Shown piece by piece: positions 1 to 7,426 of a stretch of 37,910 nucleotides of DNA. The notes under the pieces were generated by a model. That model had not been told where the DNA came from. It ran no database searches and was given only the letters and a program-made list of their open reading frames with translations. The DNA comes from Modestobacter sp. (lineage in GTDB: Bacteria; Actinomycetota; Actinomycetes; Mycobacteriales; Geodermatophilaceae), in the NCBI GenBank assembly GCA_025933855.1, contig JAICZD010000002.1, forward strand, positions 1 through 37,910, given 5' to 3'. Position 1 is the stretch's first letter; the number at the start of each line of letters is the position of its first letter. A program made the translations under genes and the position numbers.

Positions 1-474
1 CGGGGTGCGGTAACGGCCGGACCAGTCGACGACGTCCTCCCGCCACAGCCGGCGCAGCAGTTGGTAGTTCTCCACGGCCAGCGGGATGCCGTCGCGGATG
101 TCCTTGCCGAACCACGGGTAGACGGGGCCGGTGTTGCCGCGGCCCATCATCAGGTCGACCCGGCCGTCGGCGACGTGCTGCAGCGTGGCGAAGTCCTCGG
201 CGATCTTCACCGGGTCGTTGGTGGTGATCAGCGTCGTGGACGTGGAGAGGATCAGCTTCTCGGTCCGTGCCGCGATGTAGCCCAGCGTCGTGGTGGGGGA
301 GGAGGGCACGAACGGCGGGTTGTGGTGCTCGCCCTGCGCGAAGACGTCCAGCCCCACCTCCTCGGCCTTGAGCGCGATCGCGATCATCGCCTTGATGCGC
401 TCGCCCTCGGTGGGTGTGCGGCCGGTCGTCGGGTCCGGCGTGACGTCGCCGACGGTGAAGATCCCGAACTGCAT
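1..474 (-). CDS. LLM-class flavin-dependent oxidoreductase, 5' part (C-terminus outside window)
   Basis: Leftward gene cut by the window edge; only about 158 N-terminal residues are visible. The start MQFGIFTVGD, the EGEHHNPPF-like segment (AQGEHHNPPF) and the GRVDLMMGRGNTGPVYPWFG stretch are typical of the bacterial luciferase-like monooxygenase fold, in particular the CE1758-type subfamily, which uses FMN or F420 reduced by a partner. The substrate cannot be told. ATG at 474 has a GGAG six bases upstream; an in-frame ATG at 486 is possible but would place that GGAG inside the gene. It is transcribed divergently from the small gene at 643. Confidence 0.85.
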   Translation of the reverse strand, partial: MQFGIFTVGDVTPDPTTGRTPTEGERIKAMIAIALKAEEVGLDVFAQGEHHNPPFVPSSPTTTLGYIAARTEKLILSTSTTLITTNDPVKIAEDFATLQHVADGRVDLMMGRGNTGPVYPWFGKDIRDGIPLAVENYQLLRRLWREDVVDWSGRYRTP

Positions 475-642
475 CTCGCGCTCCATGTGGTTGAGAGAGC
501 AACTACTGTTCGAGGGAACCCCGGCACCCCCACGCGCATTCCCGCTCGCCGCCGGCCTCAGCGGGCAGGGTCCTGCCTACCTTGCTGCGGCGGTGGTCGC
601 GGGAGGACGATGTACGTGACATACGTGTGCACAGGAGGACCG

Positions 643-993
643 ATGACCACTCCGGGACACCAGGGATCCGCACGGCGGGCCACCTCCGGCGACCCTGAGC
701 CGAACCCCTTCGCCGAGGCGGAGAAGCTGATGGCGCAGTGGGAGGCGCGGCACGACATCGCGGCCTCCGGTCGCCGTCCGGGCCCCGGTGTGTCGCAGTA
801 CCTCAGCCGCGAGCGGTGCACGGAGGCCTGCTCGACCCCGGCGCACGAGCACCGCCGCCCCCGGGCGGAGTCCGCCCGCGACCGGCGACAGGGCCCGCCG
901 CCGGACCCGCACCCGCACCTGTCGGACTTCTGGGGCTGGCTCGGCGGCCCGCCGTCGCCGCCCCGGGACACCCGGAGAGCGGCCGGCAGCTGA
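643..993 (+). CDS. Small hypothetical protein, Pro/Arg-rich
   Basis: 116-residue protein that I do not recognise. It has a polar N-terminus, a short likely helix (FAEAEKLMAQWEARHD, about residues 23-38), then a Pro/Arg/His-rich disordered tail with a WGWLGG patch near the end. There is no signal peptide or membrane segment. ATG at 643 follows GGAGG by four bases. A second in-frame ATG at 610 also follows GGGAGG, but by only three bases, and would add 11 residues (MYVTYVCTGGP). A reading frame on the other strand (558-971) overlaps it; I chose the plus strand because of the strong ribosome-binding site and the normal gene spacing. Confidence 0.5.
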   Translation: MTTPGHQGSARRATSGDPEPNPFAEAEKLMAQWEARHDIAASGRRPGPGVSQYLSRERCTEACSTPAHEHRRPRAESARDRRQGPPPDPHPHLSDFWGWLGGPPSPPRDTRRAAGS

Positions 994-1037
994 CCGCTCG
1001 GGGGCCTGCGCGCGGTCAGACCATGCGGGCAGTCGGT

Positions 1038-2129
1038 TCACGCGGGTGGTCGGACCACGCGCCGCAACCAGCCGTGGGTGTCCGGCGTCCGGCCGTACTG
1101 CAGGTCGATGACCTGCTGCCGCAGCGCCAGCGTGGTCGGCCCCGGCGCGCCGTCGCCCGCGGTCACTTCGCCACCGGGCCACTTCAGCGGGCCGACGGGG
1201 GTGATGACGGCGGCGGTGCCGCAGGCGAAGACCTCCGCGATGCGGCCGGACCGGGCGCCCTCCCGCCACTCGTCCACGTCCACCCGGCGCTCCTCGACCC
1301 GGTGCCCGGCGTCCCGGGCGAGGGTCAGGACGGTGTCCCGGGTGACCCCCGGCAGGATGGCGCCGGTCAGCTCCGGGGTGACCAGCGTCCCGTCGTCGAG
1401 GACGAAGACGATGTTGCTGCCGGCGAGCTCGTCGACCCAGCGGTGCTCGACGGCGTCGACGAACACGACCTGGTCGCAGCCGTGGTCCATCGCCTCGCGC
1501 TGGGCGACCAGCGAGGCCGCGTAGTTGCCTCCGCACTTGGCTGCGCCGGTTCCGCCGACCGCGGCGCGGACGTACTCCTGGGTGAGCCACAGCGAGATCG
1601 GCCGCAGCGGGCCGGTGAAGTAGCTGCCGGCGGGTGAGGCGATGAGCAGGAAGCGGACCGAGTCGCTGGGCCGGACCATCAGACCCACCTCGTCGGCGAT
1701 CATCAACGGCCGCAGGTAGAGCGACGCCGCCTCGCCGTCGGGCACCCACGCGGCGTCGGTCCGCACCAGCAGGTCGCAGGCGGCGACGAAGTCCTCGACG
1801 GGGAGCTCGGGGAGCGCCAGCCGCCGGCACGAGTCGATCATCCGGCCGGCGTTGCTCTCCGGGCGGAACAGCGCGACCCCGCCGTCGGGCTGGCGGTAGG
1901 CCTTGAGTCCCTCGAACACCGACTGCGAGTAGTGCAGCACCGCCGACGCCGGATCGATCACCAGTGGCCCGTACGGCATGAGCCGGGCGTCGTGCCAGCC
2001 GGCCGATGCGTTCCACCGGGCGCTGACCATGTGGTCGGTGAACACCCGGCCGAACCCCGGATCGGCGAGCGAGGCGGCACGGGACTCGGCGTCGACCATG
2101 CCGCCGCTGGGCTGGACGGTGAACTGCAC
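1038..2129 (-). CDS. ilvE: Branched-chain amino acid aminotransferase (IlvE)
   Basis: 363-residue fold-type IV PLP aminotransferase. It interconverts Val, Leu and Ile with their 2-oxo acids using glutamate/2-oxoglutarate. Visible family marks are HYSQSVFEGLKAY (about 67-79), the PLP lysine in AAKCGGNYAASL (about K198), the GSNIVFVLDDG strand and VFACGTAAVITPVG near the C-terminus. The length fits bacterial IlvE of 360-370 residues. The start is GTG at 2129, with AGGAG six bases upstream; the open frame further upstream is a shadow of the next gene. It lies 41 bases after the amidotransferase stop and may be the last gene of the cupin-SDR-amidotransferase string, where it would supply or consume glutamate. 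Confidence 0.95.
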   Translation of the reverse strand: MQFTVQPSGGMVDAESRAASLADPGFGRVFTDHMVSARWNASAGWHDARLMPYGPLVIDPASAVLHYSQSVFEGLKAYRQPDGGVALFRPESNAGRMIDSCRRLALPELPVEDFVAACDLLVRTDAAWVPDGEAASLYLRPLMIADEVGLMVRPSDSVRFLLIASPAGSYFTGPLRPISLWLTQEYVRAAVGGTGAAKCGGNYAASLVAQREAMDHGCDQVVFVDAVEHRWVDELAGSNIVFVLDDGTLVTPELTGAILPGVTRDTVLTLARDAGHRVEERRVDVDEWREGARSGRIAEVFACGTAAVITPVGPLKWPGGEVTAGDGAPGPTTLALRQQVIDLQYGRTPDTHGWLRRVVRPPA

Positions 2130-2170
2130 GGAGATCTCCTGGATCGTGTCGGGAGCCGGGACGGGTGGGC

Positions 2171-3019
2171 TCAGCGCAGCTGGTCGCCCATCGAGGCCGC
2201 GCCGGCCGGGACGAGTTCGACCCCGAGCGGGTGCTCCTCGACGCGCAGCGTGGCCCGGTCGACCACCAGCAGCGAGTTCTCGGCCATCGGCTGCCAGCCG
2301 CCCCCCTCGGGCTGGGCGAAACCGGAGGACGCGACGACGACCGAGGACCCGGTGCGCCGGTACCGGAGGTCGTAGTACGGCGCGGCCTCCTCCACCTGCT
2401 CGACCAGGTCGTCGACGGTCGGCCCGGCGGGCGCGGCCGGCGGCTGCACGGACGGGTCGTGGCAGTTCAGCACGTACAGGGCCTCCGTGGTCAGCAGCAT
2501 CGCGTTGAGACTGCTGGGCCGGAAGTCCGCCGCGATCCGGCCAGCCACCCGGGCGACCGCGGTGGGCAGGTCCACCCCCTGCTCCTCGACCTCGGCCAGC
2601 AGGGCGAGGAAGAAGTGCTCGCTGTCGGTGGTCCCCCGCAGCCGGGCCCGGGACGCCGGGGACAGCAGCTCCCCGACCCGGTCCAGCGGGTAGATGCCGC
2701 CGTTGTGCGCGAAGGCCGCCCCGCCGTGCAGGAACGGGTGGCTGTTCGCCTCCTCCACCGGCAGCCCGGGACTGGCCCAGCGCAGGTGCGCGACCGCGCC
2801 CTCGGCGGCCACGTCGGTGGCCACCGACAGGAACTCCGGGTCCGAGGCCGCCCGCGCGGTCGACTTCCGCACCCGGACCTCCGGGCCGACGGCGGTGGCC
2901 AGCCCCCAGCCGTCGGCATGGATCCGGGACAGCTGGGCGAAGGCGGCGAAGCTCTCCTCGCCCAGCACGTTCCGCAGCGAGCGGCCCGGACGGGCCACCC
3001 AGCCCAGCAGGCGGCACAT
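2171..3019 (-). CDS. Class II (Ntn-type) glutamine amidotransferase family protein
   Basis: 282 residues beginning MCRLLGW, so Cys2 becomes the N-terminal nucleophile after Met removal. Other class II landmarks follow: HLRWAS (about 98-103), NSHPFLHGG with AHNGGIY (about 111-129) and GTTDSEHFF (about 149-157). It stands alone, without a synthase domain, like YafJ and like EgtC, which hydrolyses a gamma-glutamyl amide in ergothioneine synthesis. The expected chemistry is hydrolysis of a gamma-glutamyl bond; the true substrate is unknown. Its ATG overlaps the SDR stop by one base (TGATG), which implies translational coupling. The nearby GS-like ligase (4604) suggests the two may make and break the same kind of gamma-glutamyl amide; this is inference. 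Confidence 0.88.
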   Translation of the reverse strand: MCRLLGWVARPGRSLRNVLGEESFAAFAQLSRIHADGWGLATAVGPEVRVRKSTARAASDPEFLSVATDVAAEGAVAHLRWASPGLPVEEANSHPFLHGGAAFAHNGGIYPLDRVGELLSPASRARLRGTTDSEHFFLALLAEVEEQGVDLPTAVARVAGRIAADFRPSSLNAMLLTTEALYVLNCHDPSVQPPAAPAGPTVDDLVEQVEEAAPYYDLRYRRTGSSVVVASSGFAQPEGGGWQPMAENSLLVVDRATLRVEEHPLGVELVPAGAASMGDQLR

Positions 3020-3801
3020 CAGACGTACTTCCCCATCCCGCCCGCGACGTCGATGGACGCGCCGGTGATGTAGCTGGCCCGGTCGCCGGCCAGGAAGGCC
3101 ACCATGCCCGACACCTCGTCGACGGCGCCGAAGCGCTGCAGCGGGACCTCCTCGGCGGCCCACTGACGGAAGAACTCCTCCGCCGGCAGCTCCGGCGCCC
3201 GCTTCCGGCGGATGTTCTCCCACTGCGGGGTGACCACGAAGCCGATGTTCACGCTGTTGACCAGGATGCCCTCCGGCCCGAGCTCGATCGCCAGCGCCTT
3301 GCTGAGGTTCAGGCAGGCCGCGCGGTTCACCGTGGTGGCGAAGAACTTGTGGTCGGGGTACCTGGCGTAGACGGCGTTGATGTTGACCACCCGGGGGGCG
3401 GAGCTCTCCCGCAACCAGGGCAGCGCGGCCCGGGTGCAGCGGATCTGGGAGAACAGCTTGACGTCCAGGTCGCCCTGCCAGTCCTCGTCGGTGAGGGTGG
3501 CGAACGTGCCGGGGTGTGCGGCGCCGGCGTTGTTGACCAGCACGTCGATCCCGCCGAGCGCCTCCGCCGCTGCGGCGAGGAACGCCTCCACCTGCCCGGG
3601 GTCGGTCACGTCGGCCGCCTGTGCGTGCACGGTGGCCCCCGACCCGCGGAGCCGGGCCGCAGCCGCCTCCACCTCCTCGGCGTTCCGCGCGCAGATCGCC
3701 ACGGCCGCACCCTCGCCGACGAGCTCCTCGGCGACGGCCAGACCGATCCCCTTGGAGCCGCCGGTCACGACCGCGCGCCGCCCGGCGAGACCGAGCTCCA
3801 T
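3019..3801 (-). CDS. SDR-family protein with a degenerate active site
   Basis: 260-residue Rossmann protein with a clear short-chain dehydrogenase/reductase frame: TGGSKGIG (13-20) for the dinucleotide, NNAG (90-93), and SLN-like C-terminal parts (GASIDVAGG). The catalytic residues are not those of the family. Aligned to the usual NISS...YxxxK pattern, the segment reads NINAV...ATTVNRAA, which puts Ala143, Thr156 and Arg160 where Ser, Tyr and Lys are expected. It may therefore use another mechanism or act as a binding or scaffold subunit. It overlaps the cupin stop and the amidotransferase start by TGATG junctions on both sides, so the three are probably made in fixed ratio. Confidence 0.85.
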   Translation of the reverse strand: MELGLAGRRAVVTGGSKGIGLAVAEELVGEGAAVAICARNAEEVEAAAARLRGSGATVHAQAADVTDPGQVEAFLAAAAEALGGIDVLVNNAGAAHPGTFATLTDEDWQGDLDVKLFSQIRCTRAALPWLRESSAPRVVNINAVYARYPDHKFFATTVNRAACLNLSKALAIELGPEGILVNSVNIGFVVTPQWENIRRKRAPELPAEEFFRQWAAEEVPLQRFGAVDEVSGMVAFLAGDRASYITGASIDVAGGMGKYV

Positions 3802-4250
3802 CAGACCGGGGAGTTCTCGGGGTCGTCCCCCCCGGACGACGGCGCGGCCCGCCCGGTGACCTGGGCGGCGGCGTGCTCGAGCAGGGTGCGGCGCGGCGGG
3901 TTGAACACGTCGACCTCGTAGCACCCGGAGTCCGTCGTCCGGGCGCCGTGCGGCACCCACGGCGGCGCGACCGCGACGTCGCCGGCGCGCATGGTGCGGA
4001 CCTCGCCGTCCAGCTCGAACTCGAACTCACCCTCCAGCACGATCACGATCTGCTCCTCCTCGTGGACGTGCAGGGGAGCCTCGGTGTGCGGTGCGAACCG
4101 GACGAAGTTCGTCATCGTCTTCTCACCGAGCACGGGCCGGAACTCCAGGCCCGGGACGAACTCCACCGGTTCGATGGCACTGACGTCCACGAAACGGCCG
4201 GCCGCGGTCGGCGTGCCGCCGGCCTCGCTGCTGAAGTGCGACGTGCTCAC
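3801..4250 (-). CDS. Cupin-domain protein
   Basis: 149-residue single-domain cupin. Motif 1 is HVHEEEQIVIVLEGEFEFEL (two His, one Glu for metal); motif 2 is GDVAVAPPWVPHG with the third His. Such proteins bind Fe, Mn or Zn and act as small dioxygenases, isomerases or sugar/ligand sensors; the sequence does not say which. The start is GTG at 4250, with GGAGG about seven bases upstream; the longer open frame (to 4382) has no good ribosome-binding site. It is the first gene of the leftward string cupin-SDR-amidotransferase and faces the GS-like gene across a 353-base intergenic region. Confidence 0.85.
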   Translation of the reverse strand: MSTSHFSSEAGGTPTAAGRFVDVSAIEPVEFVPGLEFRPVLGEKTMTNFVRFAPHTEAPLHVHEEEQIVIVLEGEFEFELDGEVRTMRAGDVAVAPPWVPHGARTTDSGCYEVDVFNPPRRTLLEHAAAQVTGRAAPSSGGDDPENSPV

Positions 4251-4603
4251 TGGGCTCCTCCGGGAGGGGATCGAGGGGGACGGCCTCCGCCGGGCGGGGC
4301 CGTTCGACCGAGCGTAACGCCGCCCTCGGTGTCCGGCTCGCAACTGGTGCTCCGAGTGAGCCAGTCGGTCGGCGCTTGCCAAGTTCTACCGCATCGCCAC
4401 CTGACAGGAAATGCCGGTCGCCGTGCTGATCGATCTTGACGGTGGACCGTTGCGGGGTCAGGATCCCCCGGACCGGAGACCGACGCCGCACGGGGGGCCG
4501 TTCCGGGCGGGGCGGTGGCCCGGCTCGGCGACCCCGGGCGTCGGCCCTGACGTGCACGTACCCGGGCCCCGAGCAGGGTGCCGGGCCGGAGAGGACGAAC
4601 CCG
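4251..4603. promoter_or_regulatory. Divergent intergenic region between cupin and GS-like genes
   Basis: 353 bases without a convincing gene. It should carry the promoters of both the leftward cupin string and the rightward GS-like gene. A possible rightward promoter is TTGACG (4436-4441), 17 bases, CAGGAT (4459-4464); the -10 is weak. Just before it is the palindrome GATCGATC, and near 4375 a small dyad CTTGCCAAG. I see no clear riboswitch or terminator. Confidence 0.4.
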
Positions 4604-6070
4604 ATGGCAGCAACGCGCGGTGTCGGCAAGCACGGTTTCGTGCGGGCCCACGGCCTGCTGAGCGACGCGCAGCAGGAGGCCGGGCAGCGGTCGGCCGCGC
4701 TGGTCGAGCAGCACGACATCCGCACCGTGCGGTTGATCTGGGTCGACCAGCACGGCGCGCCGCGCGGCAAGTTCATGTCCGCGCCGGACTACCTGGCGTC
4801 GCTGGAGAACGGCATCGACTTCTCCGCGGCACTGTTCAGCATGGACAGCGCCAACAACGTCTTCACCCCGCTGTTCGCCGAGGGCGGCGGTTTCGACATC
4901 CCCGAGTTCACCGGCTTCCCGGACATGGTGCTGGTGCCCGACCCCACGACCTTCCGGGTCCTGCCGTGGGCCAACCGCACCGCCTGGGTGCTGACCGACG
5001 CCTACTTCGCCAACGGCACCCCGGTGCCGCTGGACGGCCGCCGGCTGCTGCGCACCCAGGTCGAGGCCGCCACCGAGCTGGGCTACGACTACGTCGCCGG
5101 GCTCGAGGTCGAGTTCTACGTGCTGCGCCGGGACTCCGACCGGATCGAGCTGAGCGAGGGCGGCTGGCCACCTCCGCCGCCCAAGGTGAGCCTGCTCGAG
5201 CACGGCTACCAGTACCTCTCCGAGGTGCGCCTGGCCGGCATCAACGAGCTGGTCGAGAGACTGCGTGACGCCTACCTCGACCTGGGTCTGCCGCTGCGCT
5301 CCATCGAGGACGAGTGGGGCCCCGGTCAGCTGGAGGTCACCTTCGACCCGATGACGGGCATGGACGCCGCCGACGCCATGGTGCTGTTCCGGACCACCGC
5401 CAAGCAGGTCAGCCAGCAGATGGGGCTGCACGCGACCTTCATGGCCCGCCCGGGGCTGCCCAACATGTTCTCCAGCGGCTGGCACCTGCACGAGTCGCTG
5501 CGCGACCTGGGCACCGGGGAGAACGCCTTCACCAGCGACGACGCCGAGCACTCGCTGTCCCCGGTGGGGCGGCAGTTCGTCGCCGGGCTGCTGGAGCACG
5601 CACTGCCGATGATGGTGTTCTGCGCCCCGACGATCAACGCGTACAAGCGCTACAAGCCCTACTCCTTCGCCCCCGACCGCGCGGTCTGGGCCGAGGAGAA
5701 CCGCGGCTCGATGATCCGGGTGCAGGGCGAGCCGTTCGAGCGCGGCGCGCACATCGAGAACCGGGTCGGCGAGCCGGCCGCGAACCCCTACTTCTACGTC
5801 GCCGCCAACATCGCCGCCGGCCTGGACGGCATCCGGCGGGAGCTCACCCCGCCGCCGCTGGCCGGCGCCGACCCGTACGCGACCGACGCGCCGCTGCTGC
5901 CGACCAGCCTCTGGGAGGCCGTGGACCGGCTCGCGGAGGACACCTTCTTCGCCGACGTGTTCGGCGCCGGCTTCGTGACGTTCGTGACCGCCATGAAGCG
6001 CAACGAGGTGAGCCGGTTCCTCAGCGAGGTCACCGACTGGGAGATGCGCGAGTACTTCGAGTTCTTCTGA
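4604..6070 (+). CDS. Glutamine-synthetase-family ligase (GlnA-like, probably gamma-glutamyl amide ligase)
   Basis: 488 residues with an N-terminal beta-grasp part (about 20-130, with WVDQHGAPRGKF) and a GS catalytic barrel. ATP, metal and glutamate motifs are visible: GLEVEFYVL (E168, E170), EDEWGPGQLEV (235-244; the housekeeping EGAPGQ-type motif is changed), SSGWHLHES (290-298), NRGSMIR (366-372) and ENRVGEPAANPY (385-396). GS-like enzymes of this divergent type ligate glutamate to amines or amino acids rather than ammonia (for example gamma-glutamylpolyamine or gamma-glutamylanilide synthases). No adenylylation tyrosine loop is evident. The ATG at 4604 follows GGAGAGGA by about eight bases. 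The neighbours (racemase-like enolase, class II amidotransferase, permease) favour a catabolic ligase over housekeeping nitrogen assimilation. Confidence 0.88.
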   Translation: MAATRGVGKHGFVRAHGLLSDAQQEAGQRSAALVEQHDIRTVRLIWVDQHGAPRGKFMSAPDYLASLENGIDFSAALFSMDSANNVFTPLFAEGGGFDIPEFTGFPDMVLVPDPTTFRVLPWANRTAWVLTDAYFANGTPVPLDGRRLLRTQVEAATELGYDYVAGLEVEFYVLRRDSDRIELSEGGWPPPPPKVSLLEHGYQYLSEVRLAGINELVERLRDAYLDLGLPLRSIEDEWGPGQLEVTFDPMTGMDAADAMVLFRTTAKQVSQQMGLHATFMARPGLPNMFSSGWHLHESLRDLGTGENAFTSDDAEHSLSPVGRQFVAGLLEHALPMMVFCAPTINAYKRYKPYSFAPDRAVWAEENRGSMIRVQGEPFERGAHIENRVGEPAANPYFYVAANIAAGLDGIRRELTPPPLAGADPYATDAPLLPTSLWEAVDRLAEDTFFADVFGAGFVTFVTAMKRNEVSRFLSEVTDWEMREYFEFF

Positions 6071-6075
6071 TGAAG

Positions 6076-6135
6076 GGCCCCCTGCCGGGCCCAGCACTCG
6101 CACGCTCGCGGCGGGGCCCTGCAGGGCAGGGGGCC
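6076..6135. repeat. Intergenic hairpin repeat, copy A
   Basis: Perfect 11-base arms GGCCCCCTGCC (6076-6086) and GGCAGGGGGCC (6125-6135) enclose a GC-rich centre with CTCGCACGCTCG (6097-6108), the reverse complement of the core found in copies B and C. It starts six bases after the GS-like stop. It could act as a terminator or attenuator between the GS-like and racemase-like genes. Confidence 0.7.
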
Positions 6136-6160
6136 GACCACGGGAGGAGAGGAGATCCGC

Positions 6161-6193
6161 ATGGTCGTGGAGCGCGGGAGGGCCCCGGGGTGA
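6161..6193 (+). CDS. Candidate leader minicistron (10 residues) upstream of the racemase-like gene
   Basis: ATG at 6161 follows a purine-rich ribosome-binding site (GGAGGAGAGGAG, 6142-6153) and reads MVVERGRAPG, then TGA at 6191-6193. The TGA overlaps the GTG start of the next gene (6190) in a GTGA junction, and the codons of this ORF contain the GGGAGG used by that GTG. It fits a short leader that couples translation. The alternative is a single-base sequencing or frameshift event that separated the true ATG from the enolase frame. Confidence 0.4.
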   Translation: MVVERGRAPG

Positions 6194-7335
6194 GCGGCGG
6201 ACGGGCGCCGGTGGTGCTGGCCGAGGTCCGGGAGGTGTCCCTGCCGCTGGTCAAGCCCTTCGTCACCGGCTTCGGCGTCACCGACAGCCGGCGCACCGTG
6301 CTGGTCCATCTGCGCGACGCCGACGGCAACGAGGGCTGGGGCGAGGGCCCGGCCCTGGACCACCCCTACTACCTCCCCGACACCACGACCTCCACCTTCG
6401 AGGCGGCGACCCACTTCGCGCTGCCACTGGCCCTGGCAGCGCCCGATCCCGGACCGGCCACGGTGGCCGCCGCCATGGAGCGGATCAGGGGCAACACGTT
6501 CGCCCGGTCCGGTGTGGAGGGCGCCTTCTGGTCCCTGCAGGCGGCCGCCGAGGGCACGGCGCTGAGGTCGCTGCTCGGCGGCGAGCGGGACCGCGTCCCG
6601 GTGGGGGAGAGCCTCGGCATCGCCGACACCGTGGAGGAGACGCTCGCGGAGGTGGCACTGCGGCTGGGCGAGGGGTACCGGCGGATCAAGCTCAAGATCC
6701 GGCCGGGCTGGGACGTCGAGCCGGTCGCCGCGGTGCGCGAGGCCTTCGGTGCCGACCTGATGCTGCAGGTGGACGCCAACGCCGCCTACACCCTCGACGA
6801 CGCGGACCAGCTGCGCCGGCTGGACGCCTACGACCTGGCCTGCATCGAGCAGCCGCTGGCCTGGGACGCGCTGCTGGAGCACGCCGAGCTGCAGCGGTCG
6901 CTGGCCACGCCGGTGTGCCTGGACGAGACCCTCCGGTCGCCGCAGGACGTGCGGCGGGCGCTGGACATCGGCGCCTGCCGGAACGTCAACCTGAAACCCG
7001 GCCGGGTGGGCGGGCTGACGGCGTCGCTGCGGATCGCCGAGCTCTGCGCCGACCGCGGGATCCCGCTGTGGTGCGGCGGGATGCTGGAGTCCGGCGTCGG
7101 CCGGGCGGGGAACCTGGCGCTGTGCTCGCTGCCGGCCTTCACCCAGCCGGCCGACATGTCACCGGCCTCGGTGCTGTTCTCCTGGGACCTGGTCGACCCG
7201 ACCTTCGAGGTGGGCGCGGACGGGACGATCGCCGTGCCGGACCGGGTCGGGCTGGGCTTTCCGGTGCGCACCGACCGGGTGACCGCGCAGACCCTGCGCT
7301 CCGCCGTGGTGCGGGACACCGCCGCCGGGATCTGA
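6190..7335 (+). CDS. Enolase-superfamily N-acylamino acid racemase / o-succinylbenzoate synthase-like protein
   Basis: 381 residues of the muconate-lactonising subgroup. The active site is complete: the KLK motif in RRIKLKIRPG, metal ligands in QVDANAAY, CIEQPLAW and CLDETLRS, the opposite lysine in NLKPGRVGG, and the hallmark WCGGMLESGVGRA of the NSAR/OSBS (MenC type 2) family. The N-terminal capping domain (GWGEGPALDHPYYLPDTT) also fits. Such enzymes epimerise N-succinyl, N-acetyl or other N-acyl amino acids, or make o-succinylbenzoate. No menaquinone genes are nearby, so racemase activity is more likely. The start is GTG at 6190, supported by GGGAGG upstream and the coupled minicistron. 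It lies downstream of the GS-like ligase and probably in its operon. Confidence 0.88.
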   Translation: MSGGRAPVVLAEVREVSLPLVKPFVTGFGVTDSRRTVLVHLRDADGNEGWGEGPALDHPYYLPDTTTSTFEAATHFALPLALAAPDPGPATVAAAMERIRGNTFARSGVEGAFWSLQAAAEGTALRSLLGGERDRVPVGESLGIADTVEETLAEVALRLGEGYRRIKLKIRPGWDVEPVAAVREAFGADLMLQVDANAAYTLDDADQLRRLDAYDLACIEQPLAWDALLEHAELQRSLATPVCLDETLRSPQDVRRALDIGACRNVNLKPGRVGGLTASLRIAELCADRGIPLWCGGMLESGVGRAGNLALCSLPAFTQPADMSPASVLFSWDLVDPTFEVGADGTIAVPDRVGLGFPVRTDRVTAQTLRSAVVRDTAAGI

Positions 7336-7384
7336 ACCGCGCACGGTCGGGGCACCGTCCCGGCGCGCCGGTCCTGGAGCACGC

Positions 7385-7422
7385 GCGGAGGGCGGGCCGG
7401 ACAGGTCCGGCCCGCCCTCCGC
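7385..7422. terminator. Bidirectional terminator hairpin
   Basis: Perfect 18-base arms GCGGAGGGCGGGCCGGAC (7385-7402) and its complement (7405-7422) with only two bases between them; the innermost pairs must open to form the loop. It lies between the convergent racemase-like gene (stop 7335) and permease gene (stop 7427). There is no U-tract, as is common in GC-rich actinobacteria. Confidence 0.85.
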
Positions 7423-7426
7423 ATCG

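Noticed and set aside
61-642. Upstream part of a long plus-strand reading frame
   Set aside because: It runs antisense to the luciferase-like monooxygenase gene, which has clear family motifs; only the part from 643 has its own start signal.
558-971. Minus-strand frame of 137 codons opposite the small gene at 643
   Set aside because: It has no ribosome-binding site and has biased composition; the plus-strand gene has a strong one.
6190-7335. Menaquinone o-succinylbenzoate synthase as the firm call
   Set aside because: The family motif is shared by OSBS and N-acylamino acid racemases, and there are no other men genes nearby, so I kept the broader name.
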